Shown here in pieces: positions 36,420 through 48,182 of a DNA stretch of 64,000 bases; position 1 is the first letter of the stretch; each line of letters opens with the position of its first letter. The DNA is taken from contig CM055093.1 of NCBI GenBank assembly GCA_029204225.1, positions 1,271,699 through 1,335,698 on the forward strand, in the 5' to 3' direction. This DNA is from Diphasiastrum complanatum. Its lineage: Eukaryota; Streptophyta; Lycopodiopsida; Lycopodiales; Lycopodiaceae. The position numbers and the translations under genes were made by a program. Below the pieces are notes generated by a model. That model was not told where the DNA came from, did no database searches, and was given only the letters and a program-made list of their open reading frames with translations.

Positions 36420-39400
36420 ATGGCTTCAATTAGCAGCATGCAGAGCAAGACCTGCACAATACTTGATTCCTCAGGATCTAACTTTCTAGCCTGGAAAGTT
36501 AAGACATCTTTGATACTCAAGGGTGAAGGACTATTCCCCTTGGTGGATGGCACAGAAGAAATGCCTACGACAATGGCAAGGAGCTACGTGAATGGAGGGA
36601 GAAAAATGACAAGGCAGTAGTCTTGCTATCATCTTCCATCGAAGATAGTCTCACACTTGACCTGGCTACACTCTCCAAAGCTAAGGAGATGTGGGGATGC
36701 ATTACTCACTAGATTTCAGACAAAATCAAGAAGTCAAATCATGATGCTGGAAGATCAGTTGACGAATTTGTAGTGGGATGGAAAAGACCTCACTTCTTTC
36801 GTAAGAAAGATGAAGGATCTATTTCTGTCACTACATAACTCTAGGGCAGAGAACATTGTGTCAGCTGAGAAGCAGCTCGCGTACCTGTTGAGAGCCTTAC
36901 CCAGATCCTGTTCGACCACCTATATTTGCGTAGACTTGTGTGCAGCATCAACATCTGACACACATGAGGTGATCCTAGATTCAGGAGCCACCTCACACTT
37001 CGTGACATCAAGATGAATCATGTCTGATTTCAGAAGTGCAGATCCCTCAAGATTCATAGTTCTTGGAGATGGATCTAGACATCAAATGAACGGTATTGGT
37101 TCACTATGGCTCAACACAAATGGTAGAGACAAATGACTCAAAGACATTCTATCCGTGCCTACTCTGCAATAAGACTTGCTCTTTGTAGCAAGAATAGCAG
37201 ATGCAGGGATGCGTGTGATGTTTTCTGACAAAGCATGCAACGTGATTGATGCCAGTACTAGTACTCTCATCGCTCAAGGTAGAAGGAAAGAGAACCTATA
37301 TCATCTAAAGGTACGCCTACCTGCAGATCAGGTGTATCAGACTCATGACGACTTGCTAGACACTCTGTGGCACAGAAGACTCTGCCACATGAACTCAATG
37401 GCACTTTATCAGACAAGCCATCATGGAGTGATAACAGGGGTCATCATCTCAAATGCAACCAGTTCGACCACATGTGATGCATGTTTGAAGGGCAAGATGT
37501 CATGCACGCCATTCATCAAAGACTCCTATAGAACAACAAAGATTCTGGAGCTAGTGCACTCTGACATCTGCAGACCATTCAACGTGATCTCAGTAGGAGG
37601 TTCAAAGTATTACATAACCTTCAGTGATGATTATAGCAAATTTGCCAGAGTGTATTTCATTTAGAATAAATCTGAAGCACTTGATAAATTCACAGAATAT
37701 GTGAATTGGGCTGAGAGATGTACAAGCAGCAAAGTGAAATAGATCAGAACAGATCGAGGTGGCGAATACATCTCGAATCGCTTCACTGACTTCTGCAATG
37801 ATCGTGACATCATTCACAGAAGAACTGCAGCCTACACACCACAGCACAATGATGCTGCTGAATGAAAGAACAGGACCCTAATGGAAGCAGCCAGATGCAT
37901 GATGGCCTAATCGAAAGCTCCAAGGGCACTGTGGGCTGAAGCAGTAGCTACAGCCGCATACATCTAGAATAGAACGGGCAAGTCTGGTGTTCCTCACACA
38001 ATACCACATGAGCTGTGGTGGGGTAGAAAGCCCAACCTATCTCACGTCAGAATCTCTGGCTGTGCAGCTTATGCACATATTCCTGATAAGCTTCAAAAGA
38101 TGCTTGATGAGAAAGCTGAGCAGGGATTTTTTGGTAGGTTATGACAACAATTCGTCATACTACAGAGTCTACATGCCAGACACGAACACTGTGAAAACAG
38201 TGAGAGATATCAGATTCGATGAGAGCAGGACAATGGCCAACGATGATCCTGTCAGCTACGAAGTTCTGGAGAGATAGTACTATGACCTGCTGCCAACGAC
38301 AGAGGGAGCAGATTTTTGAGTGGTCTCCCATTCGGGCGACAAATCTGACGAAGAAATATTTGAGAGGCAACCTGCTATCGCGGTTCCTATAAACCAAGAT
38401 GGTTCTAGACCGAGCAGAGCAGACAAGGGCAAAGTCATAGTTGTTCCAGGAGGACCTCCCAAAAGGTCGACAAGACCATGAAGAGCACCAGCAAGATATG
38501 TGCCAGGCAGCTCAGCTTCCACATCAGAAGAGTTTTGTGAGTTTAGTGGCAAACCACAGACTTTCGAGGAGGCGATTGAAGGTCCAGAAAAGGACAGATG
38601 GATCCAAGCCATGAACGAAGAGATGGAGTCCATGAGGAAGAACCACATATGGACACTGATGCCATTACCACATAAGCGCAAGACTGTCAAATGCAAATGG
38701 GCCTTCAAGCTCAAATACGAATCAGATGGGATTGTAACGAAATACAAGGCAAGAATGGGAGCGAACGATTTTTCTCAGAAATACGGTATTGACTACTCTG
38801 AAACCTTCTCTCCTGTCGTCAAACATTCGTCCCTACATTTGTTATTTGCATATGTCGCAGCTTATGACCTCGGGGTCCACATTGTGGACGAGAAGATAGC
38901 CTTCTTGCATGGTAAATTAGACGAAGAGGTCTACATGGATCAATCCCCAAGACATGTCTCGAATTCACTTCCTGACTATGCATGCAGAATGCATAGTAGT
39001 ATCTACGGTCTGAAACAATCAGCGCGACAATGGTACAAGAAGAAAGATCAAGCCCTGAAATCATTAGGATTCAAGCCTCTCTTGGCTGATTCCAATGTAT
39101 ATGTCAGAGTTACAGATGGCAGGGCATCTCTCAAGGACGACTGTAAGAGCCTCTCGGAGGATGCACCATCGTATCAGGAGCAGTAGTTCTCTGGGTCAAC
39201 AAGAAGCAAAACGTTGTAGCCTGGTCATCCTGCGAAGCAGAATATGTTGCAGCAGCAAAGGTGGCCAACAAAATAATCTGGCTAAGGCAGTTCCTGGACG
39301 AATTGGGCGAAACAAGGAATGAGCCAACACCTCTGCAATACACATGATGAAAGATCCCATGTTCCATTCCAGAACAAAGCACATTGCGATCACGTACCAC

Positions 39401-39500
39401 TTGATCAGGGATCTAATTGAGAGGAAGCTGTTGCAGACCACCTTCATTGGAACGAGGGACATGGTTGCTGACATCTTCACTAAAGCCCTAGACAAAGGAC
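36420..39500 (+). pseudogene. E gag-pol: gag, protease, integrase, RT, RNase H
   Basis: Gag starts at 36420 (MASISSMQSKTCTILDSSGS) and shifts frame near 36560; no zinc knuckle is seen. Protease has VILDSGATSHFV at about 36971. Integrase follows with LWHRRLCHMNS and CDACLKGK (HHCC zinc site, about 37.37-37.49 kb), HSDICRPF, TDRGGEY and NDAAE (DDE residues recognisable). It contains stops at about 37663, 37740, 37863, 37908 and 37965. Integrase C-terminus GCAAYAHIPDKL sits at 38.06 kb. RT (38.5-39.1 kb) reads YKARMGANDFSQKYGIDYSE and SIYGLKQSARQWY but lacks the YVDD box; a deletion joins it to RNase H (WSSCEAEYVAAAK, 39.2 kb) and SRTKHIAITYHLIRD. It cannot make a working polyprotein. Confidence 0.9.
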
Positions 39501-39671
39501 TCTTTGAGAGACAAAGGAGTAGTCTCGGGATCGTAAAGCTATCATGCTTTGAGAAGGAGCTAAAAAAACAAAACGTTTCTAATCACAAAGCCTTGCCAGC
39601 TTTCAACCCTCAGCCGGACAAAGACATTCGCGAACTCGAAGATCTAGAGACTCGAAGCACGAAAAGTTTTG

Positions 39672-39765
39672 CGAACACAAAAGTCAAAGGAAGCGAAGAC
39701 GAACGGTTTGTGAACACGAAAGTCAAAGCAGACGAAGACGAACGGTTCACGAATACGAAAGATTC
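39672..39765 (+). repeat. 39-bp coding-type minisatellite
   Basis: Two full units and a partial third, period 39 bp (GAACACrAAAGTCAAAG and GACGAACGGTT blocks). They read as a 13-residue repeat, FxNTKVKxxEDER, in the frame that follows the RNase H of element E. Confidence 0.8.
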
Positions 39766-40040
39766 ATGAACAAGAATCTTTTGCGGTTCAGTACGAGAGA
39801 AGGCAAACGACCAAAACGAAACCAACGACAGAAACGAAACCTTATCATGCCTACACGCTCCAAAGAGTACCAGCAAGATCATGCAAGTATCCAAAAGTAC
39901 AGATATCTGATCTGATGGTATGACGTCAGCAGATACATTTTAGGTTGTGGCTAATCTGCCACTCTTGTAATTCCTTGATTAGTTGTAGATGTTTAATCAC
40001 TCTAATCTTAGATTCACATAGAGCGGCCATACTTACCGGA

Positions 40041-40629
40041 TGATACTTGACATATAGATCAACAGAATACACATACAGTGTAATGTATTAGTCTGATGCT
40101 AGTAAGCAATCAAGACGAAATACAGACAACAAGTCCGCCTGCGTGCGAGACGAGCTTTGTGATCAGGATTCATAGAGATCCAACTGTCCGCTGGTAAAGC
40201 GAGACGATTAGTCGTGAGAGAACCGTGTTTCTTCCACGCCAACGCATTGCGTGGATTTGCATGCAGTGCTCGAAGAAAGCAGAGGAAGTTCAATATAGAT
40301 AATTTCTCTTGTTGTGTCTGATCTAGTATGCAAATGCTTCTGTTGTTAATCGTGTGTCTGAGGTTTTTTTTTTTCTCGTTCATTTTAATTCCGTGCCTTG
40401 GTTGATACTATGTTGAATGTTGTATTAATTCTATAAATGTAGATCAGCAGAGTCTAACTACATTCTGGAGGATTGTAGGAGTGATTCAGCTGGCAGTGTC
40501 CAGTGATTCAGCTGGCAGTGTCCAGCGATCACATCTGAATCCCATCCGAGTCGCAAGAGGATTGTGGTTCCTTCGCGAAAGCTTCGCGACTGCGAAACCC
40601 AAATCGCGATACACGAACCTAATTCCTCA
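40041..40629 (+). repeat. E 3' LTR
   Basis: 589 bp, highly similar to the 5' LTR, with its own small tandem duplication (GTGATTCAGCTGGCAGTGTC at about 40480 and 40503). Confidence 0.9.
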
Positions 40630-41140
40630 TCAATTTTCCCGGTACCCAAGTTATGAATTACTTGCGCAACTCGTAACCATGGACGTTCCAATAGGACTCG
40701 GTAGACATTTGGTGCTTCTGGTAAGTCCATTACTACAAAAGTAATGACAAATTGAACTCTCGCAATTATGGCAGGTATATCTTCAACCATTCCTCACAAA
40801 TGAACTGTCGTTTGATCAGCTAGCTTAATGGCAAAAGTCGCAGGCTTGATCTTTGTAAGGCCCCATTTTGCACATAGCTTTGTAAAAATCAGGTTAATCC
40901 CTGAACCGCCATCTGTCACGGTTGCTTTCTTAGGAAATTGTCTATGCTGTATCGGTAGAGTGATATTCTTTTGTTCACTTTCCCAAGTGGCTACAACATG
41001 GAGTACTTCATTGGATGCTTCAAATCCAGCACAAAAAAGTGGCTCTTGATGGACTTCTGGTTCTACTTGAGCTAATTTTTGCACTAAGACTTCTTTTGCT
41101 TTACTATTTGTTGTTGCAGCTTCGGAAATCTATAAGAGAA
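40630..41140 (-). pseudogene. gypsy retropepsin (aspartic protease) fragment
   Basis: The minus-strand frame has EVLHVVATWESEQKNITLPI, then TVTDGGSGINLIFTKLCAKW, FAIKLADQTTV and, after a stop near 40790, VEDIPAIIARVQFVITFVV and YRVLLERPWLRVAQV. This is the retropepsin-like fold of Ty3/gypsy elements: DGGSGxN stands at the active-site loop and LL.RPWL is the conserved C-terminal motif. The fragment ends at the 3' LTR of copia element E, which may have inserted in it. The gypsy-like blocks at 34.4-35.7 kb may be its other half. Confidence 0.7.
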
Positions 41141-41500
41141 TTGTGCTCATCACATTTGATCCACTCCACTTCTCTCAATATGAGTCCATCAACACCTTAA
41201 TCTCAAGTCATGTCTGAAAATCACTTTCTAATTGGACTCTTTTTTTAGAAATACAGTCTGATTGCAATCTTTGGCTATAGCTTTGAAAATCTAGAAGAGT
41301 ATTGTGCTCCGCGCTCTACTCTCAACATCATCCACGCTCTACTCTCAATATCATCCACCAACACCTTGCCCTCATATCCTATTTACAAATCACTTCCTGA
41401 TTGAAAGAATTATTCCCGAGCTGATCAATTCAATGTAATCCCTATGAAAATAATGTTATACTATATCTCTCTGTTTTGCTCCTGTAGCTCTGAAATTCTT
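41116..41500. repeat. diverged tandem repeat, about 163-bp unit, with a 24-bp inner repeat
   Basis: AGCTTCGGAAATCTATAAGA at 41116 and AGCTTTGAAAATCTAGAAGA at 41279 begin similar blocks that end AAATCACTTyCTrATTG. Inside the second, CGCTCTACTCTCAAyATCAT is repeated with a 24-bp period. No coding potential. Confidence 0.55.
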
Positions 41501-41678
41501 ACAGCACTATTCATGTGCAAAAATTAGACACTATTAATTGTTCTATGTTTCAGTTATGTTCATAAAAGTTCTGCTTCTCTTATGAAACAGTGGCAATCTA
41601 AACTAGGCATTGTCTTGCAATTGCAATTCAGTTATGTTCATACAAATTTTGTTTCTCCACAAATTGTGTCTCTGTTAT

Positions 41679-42042
<364 letters not shown>

Positions 42043-42268
42043 ATGCTATCGGTTCTCACGGGCCGTTGTTCACGGTTCTCACGGGCCGTTCTTGACCCTC
42101 CCAAACGACCGCAAAGGAGGTGTTTGCAGCCCCTCCCTTCATCCCGCATAGGGACCGCATTTGACCGCATAAGGTGTCTCTCTCTCCCTCCGTCTCAAGG
42201 AGGTCTTTGAACAAAGGAGGTGTTTGCGACCCCTGCCTTCATCCCGCAAAGGGACCGCATTATTTAGG

Positions 42269-42354
42269 CCACGTATTTCATGGTCCTTTAAACCACACAT
42301 TTCACGGGCCTTACAGATCTGAGATCACGGTCCTTTAGGCCACGCATTTCACCA
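42269..42354. repeat. short repeat of CCACGyATTTCAyGGTCCTT
   Basis: Three copies of a roughly 25-bp block (GGTCCTTTArrCCACrCATTTCAC-like) follow the 3' end of the GRAS homology. Confidence 0.6.
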
Positions 42355-42823
42355 CAAACGAAGGCAACTGTCTCATCCTGCCACAGATCAAATATGTATG
42401 GTTTCAGCTGCGCTACATCCATATGAACGACTTTAAACTCCAAGAAAACATTCCTCAGCCTAGCAAAGTGAAGGAGCTTCATACCCAAGTCATTGTAGGA
42501 TAATGCCAACGAAGGGGCACATAAGGCCTCTGGCCGTGCACAGTCAAGCAGAGATGTGGTGGGCCTTTTGGCCTCTTGGCGAGGGCGTCGATAAGGGTCG
42601 GCCATTGCATGCAATACGCTGTGCTGAAATCCACAATGTGAACCATTTTCTTTCCCTCAAAGGCTTCTAGTATGGCATCATTTGCCACAGAGAATCCAAA
42701 TCGATACCAAGGGATGAGATCCATGAACTTGGCGGGCTTGATGGCGCTCAAGATATTGGTGGATTAGATCGTAGATGCTACGTTTGGGATCAGATTAGGA
42801 ACTGTTCGTGATGCTCGCAGCAC
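42345..42823 (-). pseudogene. GRAS transcription factor fragment, SCL32-like
   Basis: GRAS proteins are plant nuclear transcriptional regulators. The minus strand reads KPAKFMDLIPWYRFGFSVAN, then AILEAFEGKKMVHIVDFSTA (the VHIID-type motif) and MQWPTLIDALAKRPKGPPHL. After a one-base frame change near 42515 it continues YNDLGMKLLHFARLRNVFLE and VVHMDVAQLKP. The CMQxPTLIDA wording is closest to the SCL32 branch as I remember it. Upstream, VPNLIPNVAS is followed by a stop and homology ends within 40 bases of a (GA)n tract. Downstream it ends after ETVAFVCGEM in short repeats. The leucine-rich repeat I, PFYRE and SAW parts are missing, so this is a 5'- and 3'-truncated, frameshifted pseudogene. 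Confidence 0.85.
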
Positions 42824-42960
<137 letters not shown>

Positions 42961-42999
42961 TTTGAAAATGTATGTGTGTGTGTGTATATGTGTAATAAA

Positions 43000-45900
43000 A
43001 AAGGGCTTGTATGTGGTGTTGTATGAATTGGCAAAAAAAAAGGGTCTAGGTGTGACATAGGGTAGTAGACTGGGTTAACACCACCCTTGCATTCTCTCTC
43101 TAAAATATCTTTATATGTATAGATAATAGGCTCCAATCTTGTGAAAAAATCATACTTTACAATCGAAACAAACATGAGGATGGATTACTATTTGCTCTTA
43201 TTGGCACGTACTTGAGTTTGATTCTCTATATGAAGATAAAGATTAGTATAACTAAGAAAATAAGAACTTGTGGACACTCACGACATGAGTAAATACCATT
43301 GAGGGACAAATTTTTTTGTTTTTGGAAACCGTCAATTTACAAGTATTTTGTGCATTTCACCTCCCAGAAGCAAACATACACTTAACTTTGGCTTACACTT
43401 GCACTTAAGTTGTGCAAAGACACAAGTTTTGTGTTATGTGCACGAGCAACACCAATCTTACACAGGGGTGTGTATCACCCATGCCTCTATAATGCAAAAT
43501 AAAAACTTTTTCAAGGCATGCTCATAGTAGGCAATTTTCTATGCATGCTTAAATTAGGCAATTCTCAACATCCACTTGAGCATGCATTCTTACATGCCCA
43601 TGTGGCATGTGTGCATTGTGAATGTGTTCCCACACCAACAACAATGGAGGGGAGTGACATCATCCGATAGCTCTCCACCACCCTTGGACTAGGCCGGCCC
43701 AACCTAACATATCATCCTTTAGCTCTCAGTCACCTTGGTTGAAGTCACAAAGGTACAAAGTACTCTCTCCTCTCCAGTGTTTGGGAAAGTCGGCAAAGTT
43801 CAGGAATGGAACCGACAACTTTTGTCAAAAACCGGCATGCTCGAAAACTTGCAAGTTTTTTTAGGTCATAAAACAATGTATAACCAGTATGTATTGAGGG
43901 TCATCCTTGAGAAAACCACAAGAGTTCAAAAAATACAGGTTTTGGCGGAGAACCCAAAAAAGGTTTCCCCAACACTGTGGACCTCTCCATTGGGGATGCA
44001 TAAAAAATAGATTGGAAGTATTAATCACTTTCTGGTTGGTGCCAATACATGGGCCACTGCCCAGGTGAGGATGACATTATGGGTCGTGGGGCTGCGTGCG
44101 TTAGACTCATTCCTAGATCAAGTTTACTTCAATTCACGGTTTTTCCCATAAAGCTATATACTATATTTGCTTGAGCCCGTGACTGTTCCTGATCTATCGT
44201 CCTGGTGTTTGGGTTCCTTTCGATCCCCGTGGCCCCACCATCTTGTCAGGACTTGGGAAGGAGAAAAGGCAGTTTGCATGGTTTCACCTGTGAAGCTGCA
44301 ATGCATGCAATGCTTTCAACACAGTCTTCATACACGCTATGAGCCCTTGGTGATCCCCAACCAACCTCACAAGTCTACAGGAGAAAGCCATCGCTCTCAC
44401 GAGCATGGAGTCTTCAAATGTTGGTCTGTTATGCCAGAGCAAGAGCATCTCTCTTGCTTGCCTTGCACTCTCAACTGGTGAAGAATCAGCTTTTCTCAGC
44501 TCTCAGCTGGTAGTTACCCATCAGCTCTCAACCGGTAGTTACCCGTCAGCTTACTGTGTAGCATAGATTCATAGAATCAGCAGCTCGATGGTGTGAAGCA
44601 ATCCACGCTTCATGGCTGACATCAGAGGTTCAGGAAGGATCATGCAGCTCGATGCCTCTTTTGGGAAATAGACAAGGAGTTCTTGCTCTGACTCTTCCAA
44701 TATGTCACCACAAGTGCAAGCCTGTAGTCCTTCCAAAAAAACTGAAAAAGCCTTACAAAAGTCAATTGTTGAGATTGGCATTTCATAGATTAGTTTCAAT
44801 GTTTGTAGGTTTTTTGACTACACTAGATAAAGTGATTTCTGTTCTAAATTTCAGTTGTGTAGATTTTTCCCGATGTTGGGCGGTGCAGGTTTTAAGAGAC
44901 AATATGGATATGAACACACACAACATGATGGATTCATTTTTCCTTAGAAAATCAATTGTTATTGAGCACCACGAGTCTAGGGTTGTCAAATACTCTGATT
45001 ATTACCCTAGTGATAACCGACCTTATACCCAATAAATAATTGCTAGGAATCGTCAAGTATTAGGATTTTGATGTATTCATAGCCAACAGCCAATTAGCTT
45101 AAGAAGTTTATGCAGAGAACTTTTATTTATCTATATGAGAGAGAGAGAGAGAGAGAGAACCACGAACTTATTTTGTGTTAGTGTTGTACCACATTCATTG
45201 AAGAGTTGTAGGTTTTTTTTAGGATTGACTTGAATTTTCTTTAAGAGCATTGGTGCAAGGCTCAAGCAATAAAATAATCATCTTTTCCATAGTCTAACCA
45301 TCTAAGTTGTCACCAATATACACCACCAACTTCCCCATTCGTGGAAGTATGCCAAAGTTTGCATTCTCAACAAAATATAGCATTCAATGGAAACAAATGA
45401 ATTGTAAGATGAGAACACATATGCTTTTACTTAAGACATCATGGAGTTGTCTATTTTCCACTTTTTGCAAAATGAGCTTGTTTTAGTTCAAAATCACACT
45501 TGATGTTGTAATGTTTCACTAATTCATGCTCAATATTTATGTTTTTCAAAAGGCTAGGCAACAAGATTTGTAAAAGACCACAACTCCCAAAAATCAGGTT
45601 GGAACAACCCATATAAAGATGAATCAATATTTGATCAACTAGGCACATCAAAATTTTACAAATTTTTCATGTTAGAATGATATGGGCACCAGGAGGCAAA
45701 GTTGGAAAAGAAAACAAGACAAAAATATTAGAGAGACATATCAAGCTTTGAAATAAACTTTAAACGTTGCCCATAATAAGGAAGAAGAAACTCTCCATTT
45801 TCATTAACAAAAGTTTGGGAAAACCCATCAGATGAAAAAAAGAGTGCATGTAAAAAATATAAAGGCATAAGGCGACTTGAGTTACACATTAAAAAATAAA

Positions 45901-46361
45901 TTTGAACTTTGCTTTGGAAGGCACAAAAAAATTTCAAGTCAAATATTCAAATATTCCATGGGAGTTAAAAGGTTAAAGAAACCTTCGGGATGGTGAGAGC
46001 ATTGGAAATCACAACAAAGCTTGAAGCCAAATTTGGAAGACCATAGAATTCAATCTCCCACCCCCAAGCAGCTTGACTATTGTAGAAGGAATTAATGAGC
46101 ATCATTATCTTTGTTGACATGGAAACCTCCAACAAGGAAATCAATGATAGGTATGCAACTTTTGGTTTCCAATCCTCAAATCTCTACCCCAAGTCCAGGA
46201 GCATACATGGTGAATCTAATGTTTAGATTAGGAAAATCTAAAAAGTGAGAGCTATTTCAAAAGAAGAGCAAGTCCAAGAGCATAGGTACTGAACCTGATG
46301 CTTAGAATACCAATTTTTTTTAAATGAGATCTATTTAAAATATAGAGTAACATTTGGAATT
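43000..46361. other. intergenic, no supported gene
   Basis: A 25-bp duplication (TCAGCTCTCArCyGGTAGTT) lies at about 44498-44547 and a short (GA)n at 45139-45158. ORFs at 43735 (91 codons), 44167 (104 codons) and 44652 (127 codons) have no recognisable domain; the last ends FFLRKSIVIEHHESRVVKYS and is the only one I would keep in mind as a possible exon. Confidence 0.5.
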
Positions 46362-46518
46362 TGTGAAGAATTGCCAAAAATTGGCAAATCTAGCTTGATC
46401 AAAAACCATGTAGAATAGTGTAAATTTGTACACAAGTGGGTCCCACGCATGTGAGGCCATGATGCCACGTGGGAAACCCATCCTAATGTAGGTTAGGTCA
46501 AGTCAAGAGAGTTGGTCT
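46362..46518 (+). repeat. first part of D 5' LTR
   Basis: 157 bp matching the start of the D 3' LTR at 54744. It ends in GGTCT, the left copy of the target-site duplication made by element C (right copy GGTCA at 51063-51067). Confidence 0.9.
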
Positions 46519-47220
46519 TGTGAAAGTATTGTACTTTAGGACCATAAATGGATCTACAAAAGATCCACAAGAGTGATTGGATGCTTGCTTAACAATCTAT
46601 CAAAAAACTAGACACAAAAAAGTTGATCTAGATTGGCAGTTTGATAAACAACAAGCATTAGCAATCAAAAGCATTGATCAACATTGAAATCCGAGCCCAC
46701 ACGTGTGTAATACAGGCTGTAGTACGGCCTTCAACCTGAGAAACAAGTAGAAACTGATTTGGTTTCATTTGGATCACAAAAACTCAATGTACATAGTGAA
46801 CTAGCTTGAGATTGCCAATGAGCTCCAAAAATTTTCTATCTTCTCACTATGGGAGTTTGGAATACATAGCAAATTCGACTTCCTTCTTGAAGTTAGGTGG
46901 ATTTCTAGCATGTAATAAGGAAGTTAACTCACTCTCCTTGACCTAAAATGAAACCGTAGTCTATTTCCTAGAGTTATGCTTGGTAGGTAGCTAGTTGGGT
47001 CAAATTTTCACCTTAAACTTAGGTGTAGGTCCTATAAAGTAGGGATGACCACCAAATAGACATGACCAACTCTCTTGACTTGACCTAACCTACATTAGGA
47101 TGAGTTTCCCACATGGCATCATGGCCTCACATGTGTGGGACCCACTTGTGTACACAATTTCCACTATTCTACATGGTTTTTGATCAAGCTAGATTTGCCA
47201 ATTTTTGGCAATTCTTCACA
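46519..47220 (-). repeat. C 3' LTR
   Basis: 702 bp, starting TGTGAAAGTA and ending TTCTTCACA in plus-strand reading. It is followed by CTCCTCCTCAAATTTAGC, whose minus-strand reading (GAGGAGTG) is the polypurine tract. It contains an inverted TTGCCAA/TTGGCAA pair. Confidence 0.92.
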
Positions 47221-47418
47221 CTCCTCCTCAAATTTAGCTTGATCTATCTACAACTCTCTTGCTAGATGAATGAATGCTTTTAGAAGCGTCTAAAGAATCC
47301 AGCTACAAACAAGGAACTTTTGAGACTCCAATAGAGAATGATGTCCATGAAGGATCTTTCACCACCTCTTAGAGGATCCCTTACAAGATGTTCCATAAAC
47401 ATGTAGCACACTTCAAAA

Positions 47419-48162
47419 CTAAACATCATGCCAAGCCATGGATTCCGAGGCATTCTGTGCACTTGAAGATACATCAATTAAAATATTAAGTGCATAAATA
47501 ATGTTGGCAAAGACAACTTGACTTGCTTGATCCATATGATTGAGCCTTGATGGCTCCATCTTGATACTCAAGATTCTTCTTGGAGTCCTCGGGTCTTGAG
47601 CTTGATCCTCCACTTGACTTGACTCCAAAACATCAATGAATTGAATAAGGTGTTAATCCAAAGGTGCTTCTTCAAGTTTATAAATCTTCCACTCTTGAAA
47701 GACCACATTTCCACCATTGACAAATTCTTTGGTTGAAAACAAGTAGATTCTACAATCTCTACTTGAAGAGCAAAACACTACCATTATTCCTATCATTGAA
47801 ATAGGATAATCTTTGGTCCTTACATTGGAATGAACATGCACAAAGCATGTGGACACAAAGATTTCCAAAGCAAATGATGTTTCATCTTTTATGACTCTAT
47901 TCAAACTATTACAAAAATAGTAATCCAATGAAATTGCTTTATCAACAACAAATGTAGATTTCAAAGCATCCCATTTCATTGTCTTGTCATACAAAGTAAT
48001 AAACACCATGGATCTTAAAGATAAGAAACAAGTCACCTCATGTCTACTACTACTTTCCAAAAAGTATTCAAAGATAGTAGACTCTCCAATGCTCACCACC
48101 CTTGCAAGATGCACACTTGAATGGACAATTTGCATGCAATTTGATGACTCGGCCATTGTCAT
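47419..48162 (-). pseudogene. C integrase C-terminal remnant
   Basis: Minus-strand frame: LEIFVSTCFVHVHSNVRTKD, then MVVFCSSSRDCRIYLFSTKE and FVNGGNVVFQEW. The layout copies the copia integrase C-terminus (G..CFVHVP...R.K.D......GYS....YR.Y.....F...RDV.F.E). A TAA at about 47650 interrupts it where D has CAA. The rest (IQFIDGLESSQVEDQAQDPR and IKMEPSRLNHMDQASQV) is the spacer that normally leads to RT, but no RT follows before the polypurine tract. Confidence 0.7.
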
Positions 48163-48182
48163 TGAGGACTACCTTGGAACTC

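Larger units (their letters stand above)
35707..40629 (+). mobile_element. copia element E, complete in layout but decayed
   Basis: Direct repeats at 35707-36300 and 40041-40629 start TGATACTTGACATATAG and end ATTCCTCA. The primer-binding site TGGTATCAGAGC is at 36305-36316. The domain order gag, protease, integrase, RT, RNase H is that of Ty1/copia. The coding region carries many stops, most of the CAA/CAG/CGA-to-stop type, and an RT deletion. The flanks (TTGGA and TCAAT) do not form a target-site duplication, and no clear polypurine tract precedes the 3' LTR. A gypsy protease remnant abuts the right end. Confidence 0.88.

Noticed and set aside
44652-45035. 127-codon plus ORF
   Set aside because: No domain, no splice context and no homologue that I recognise; kept only as a remark in the intergenic entry.
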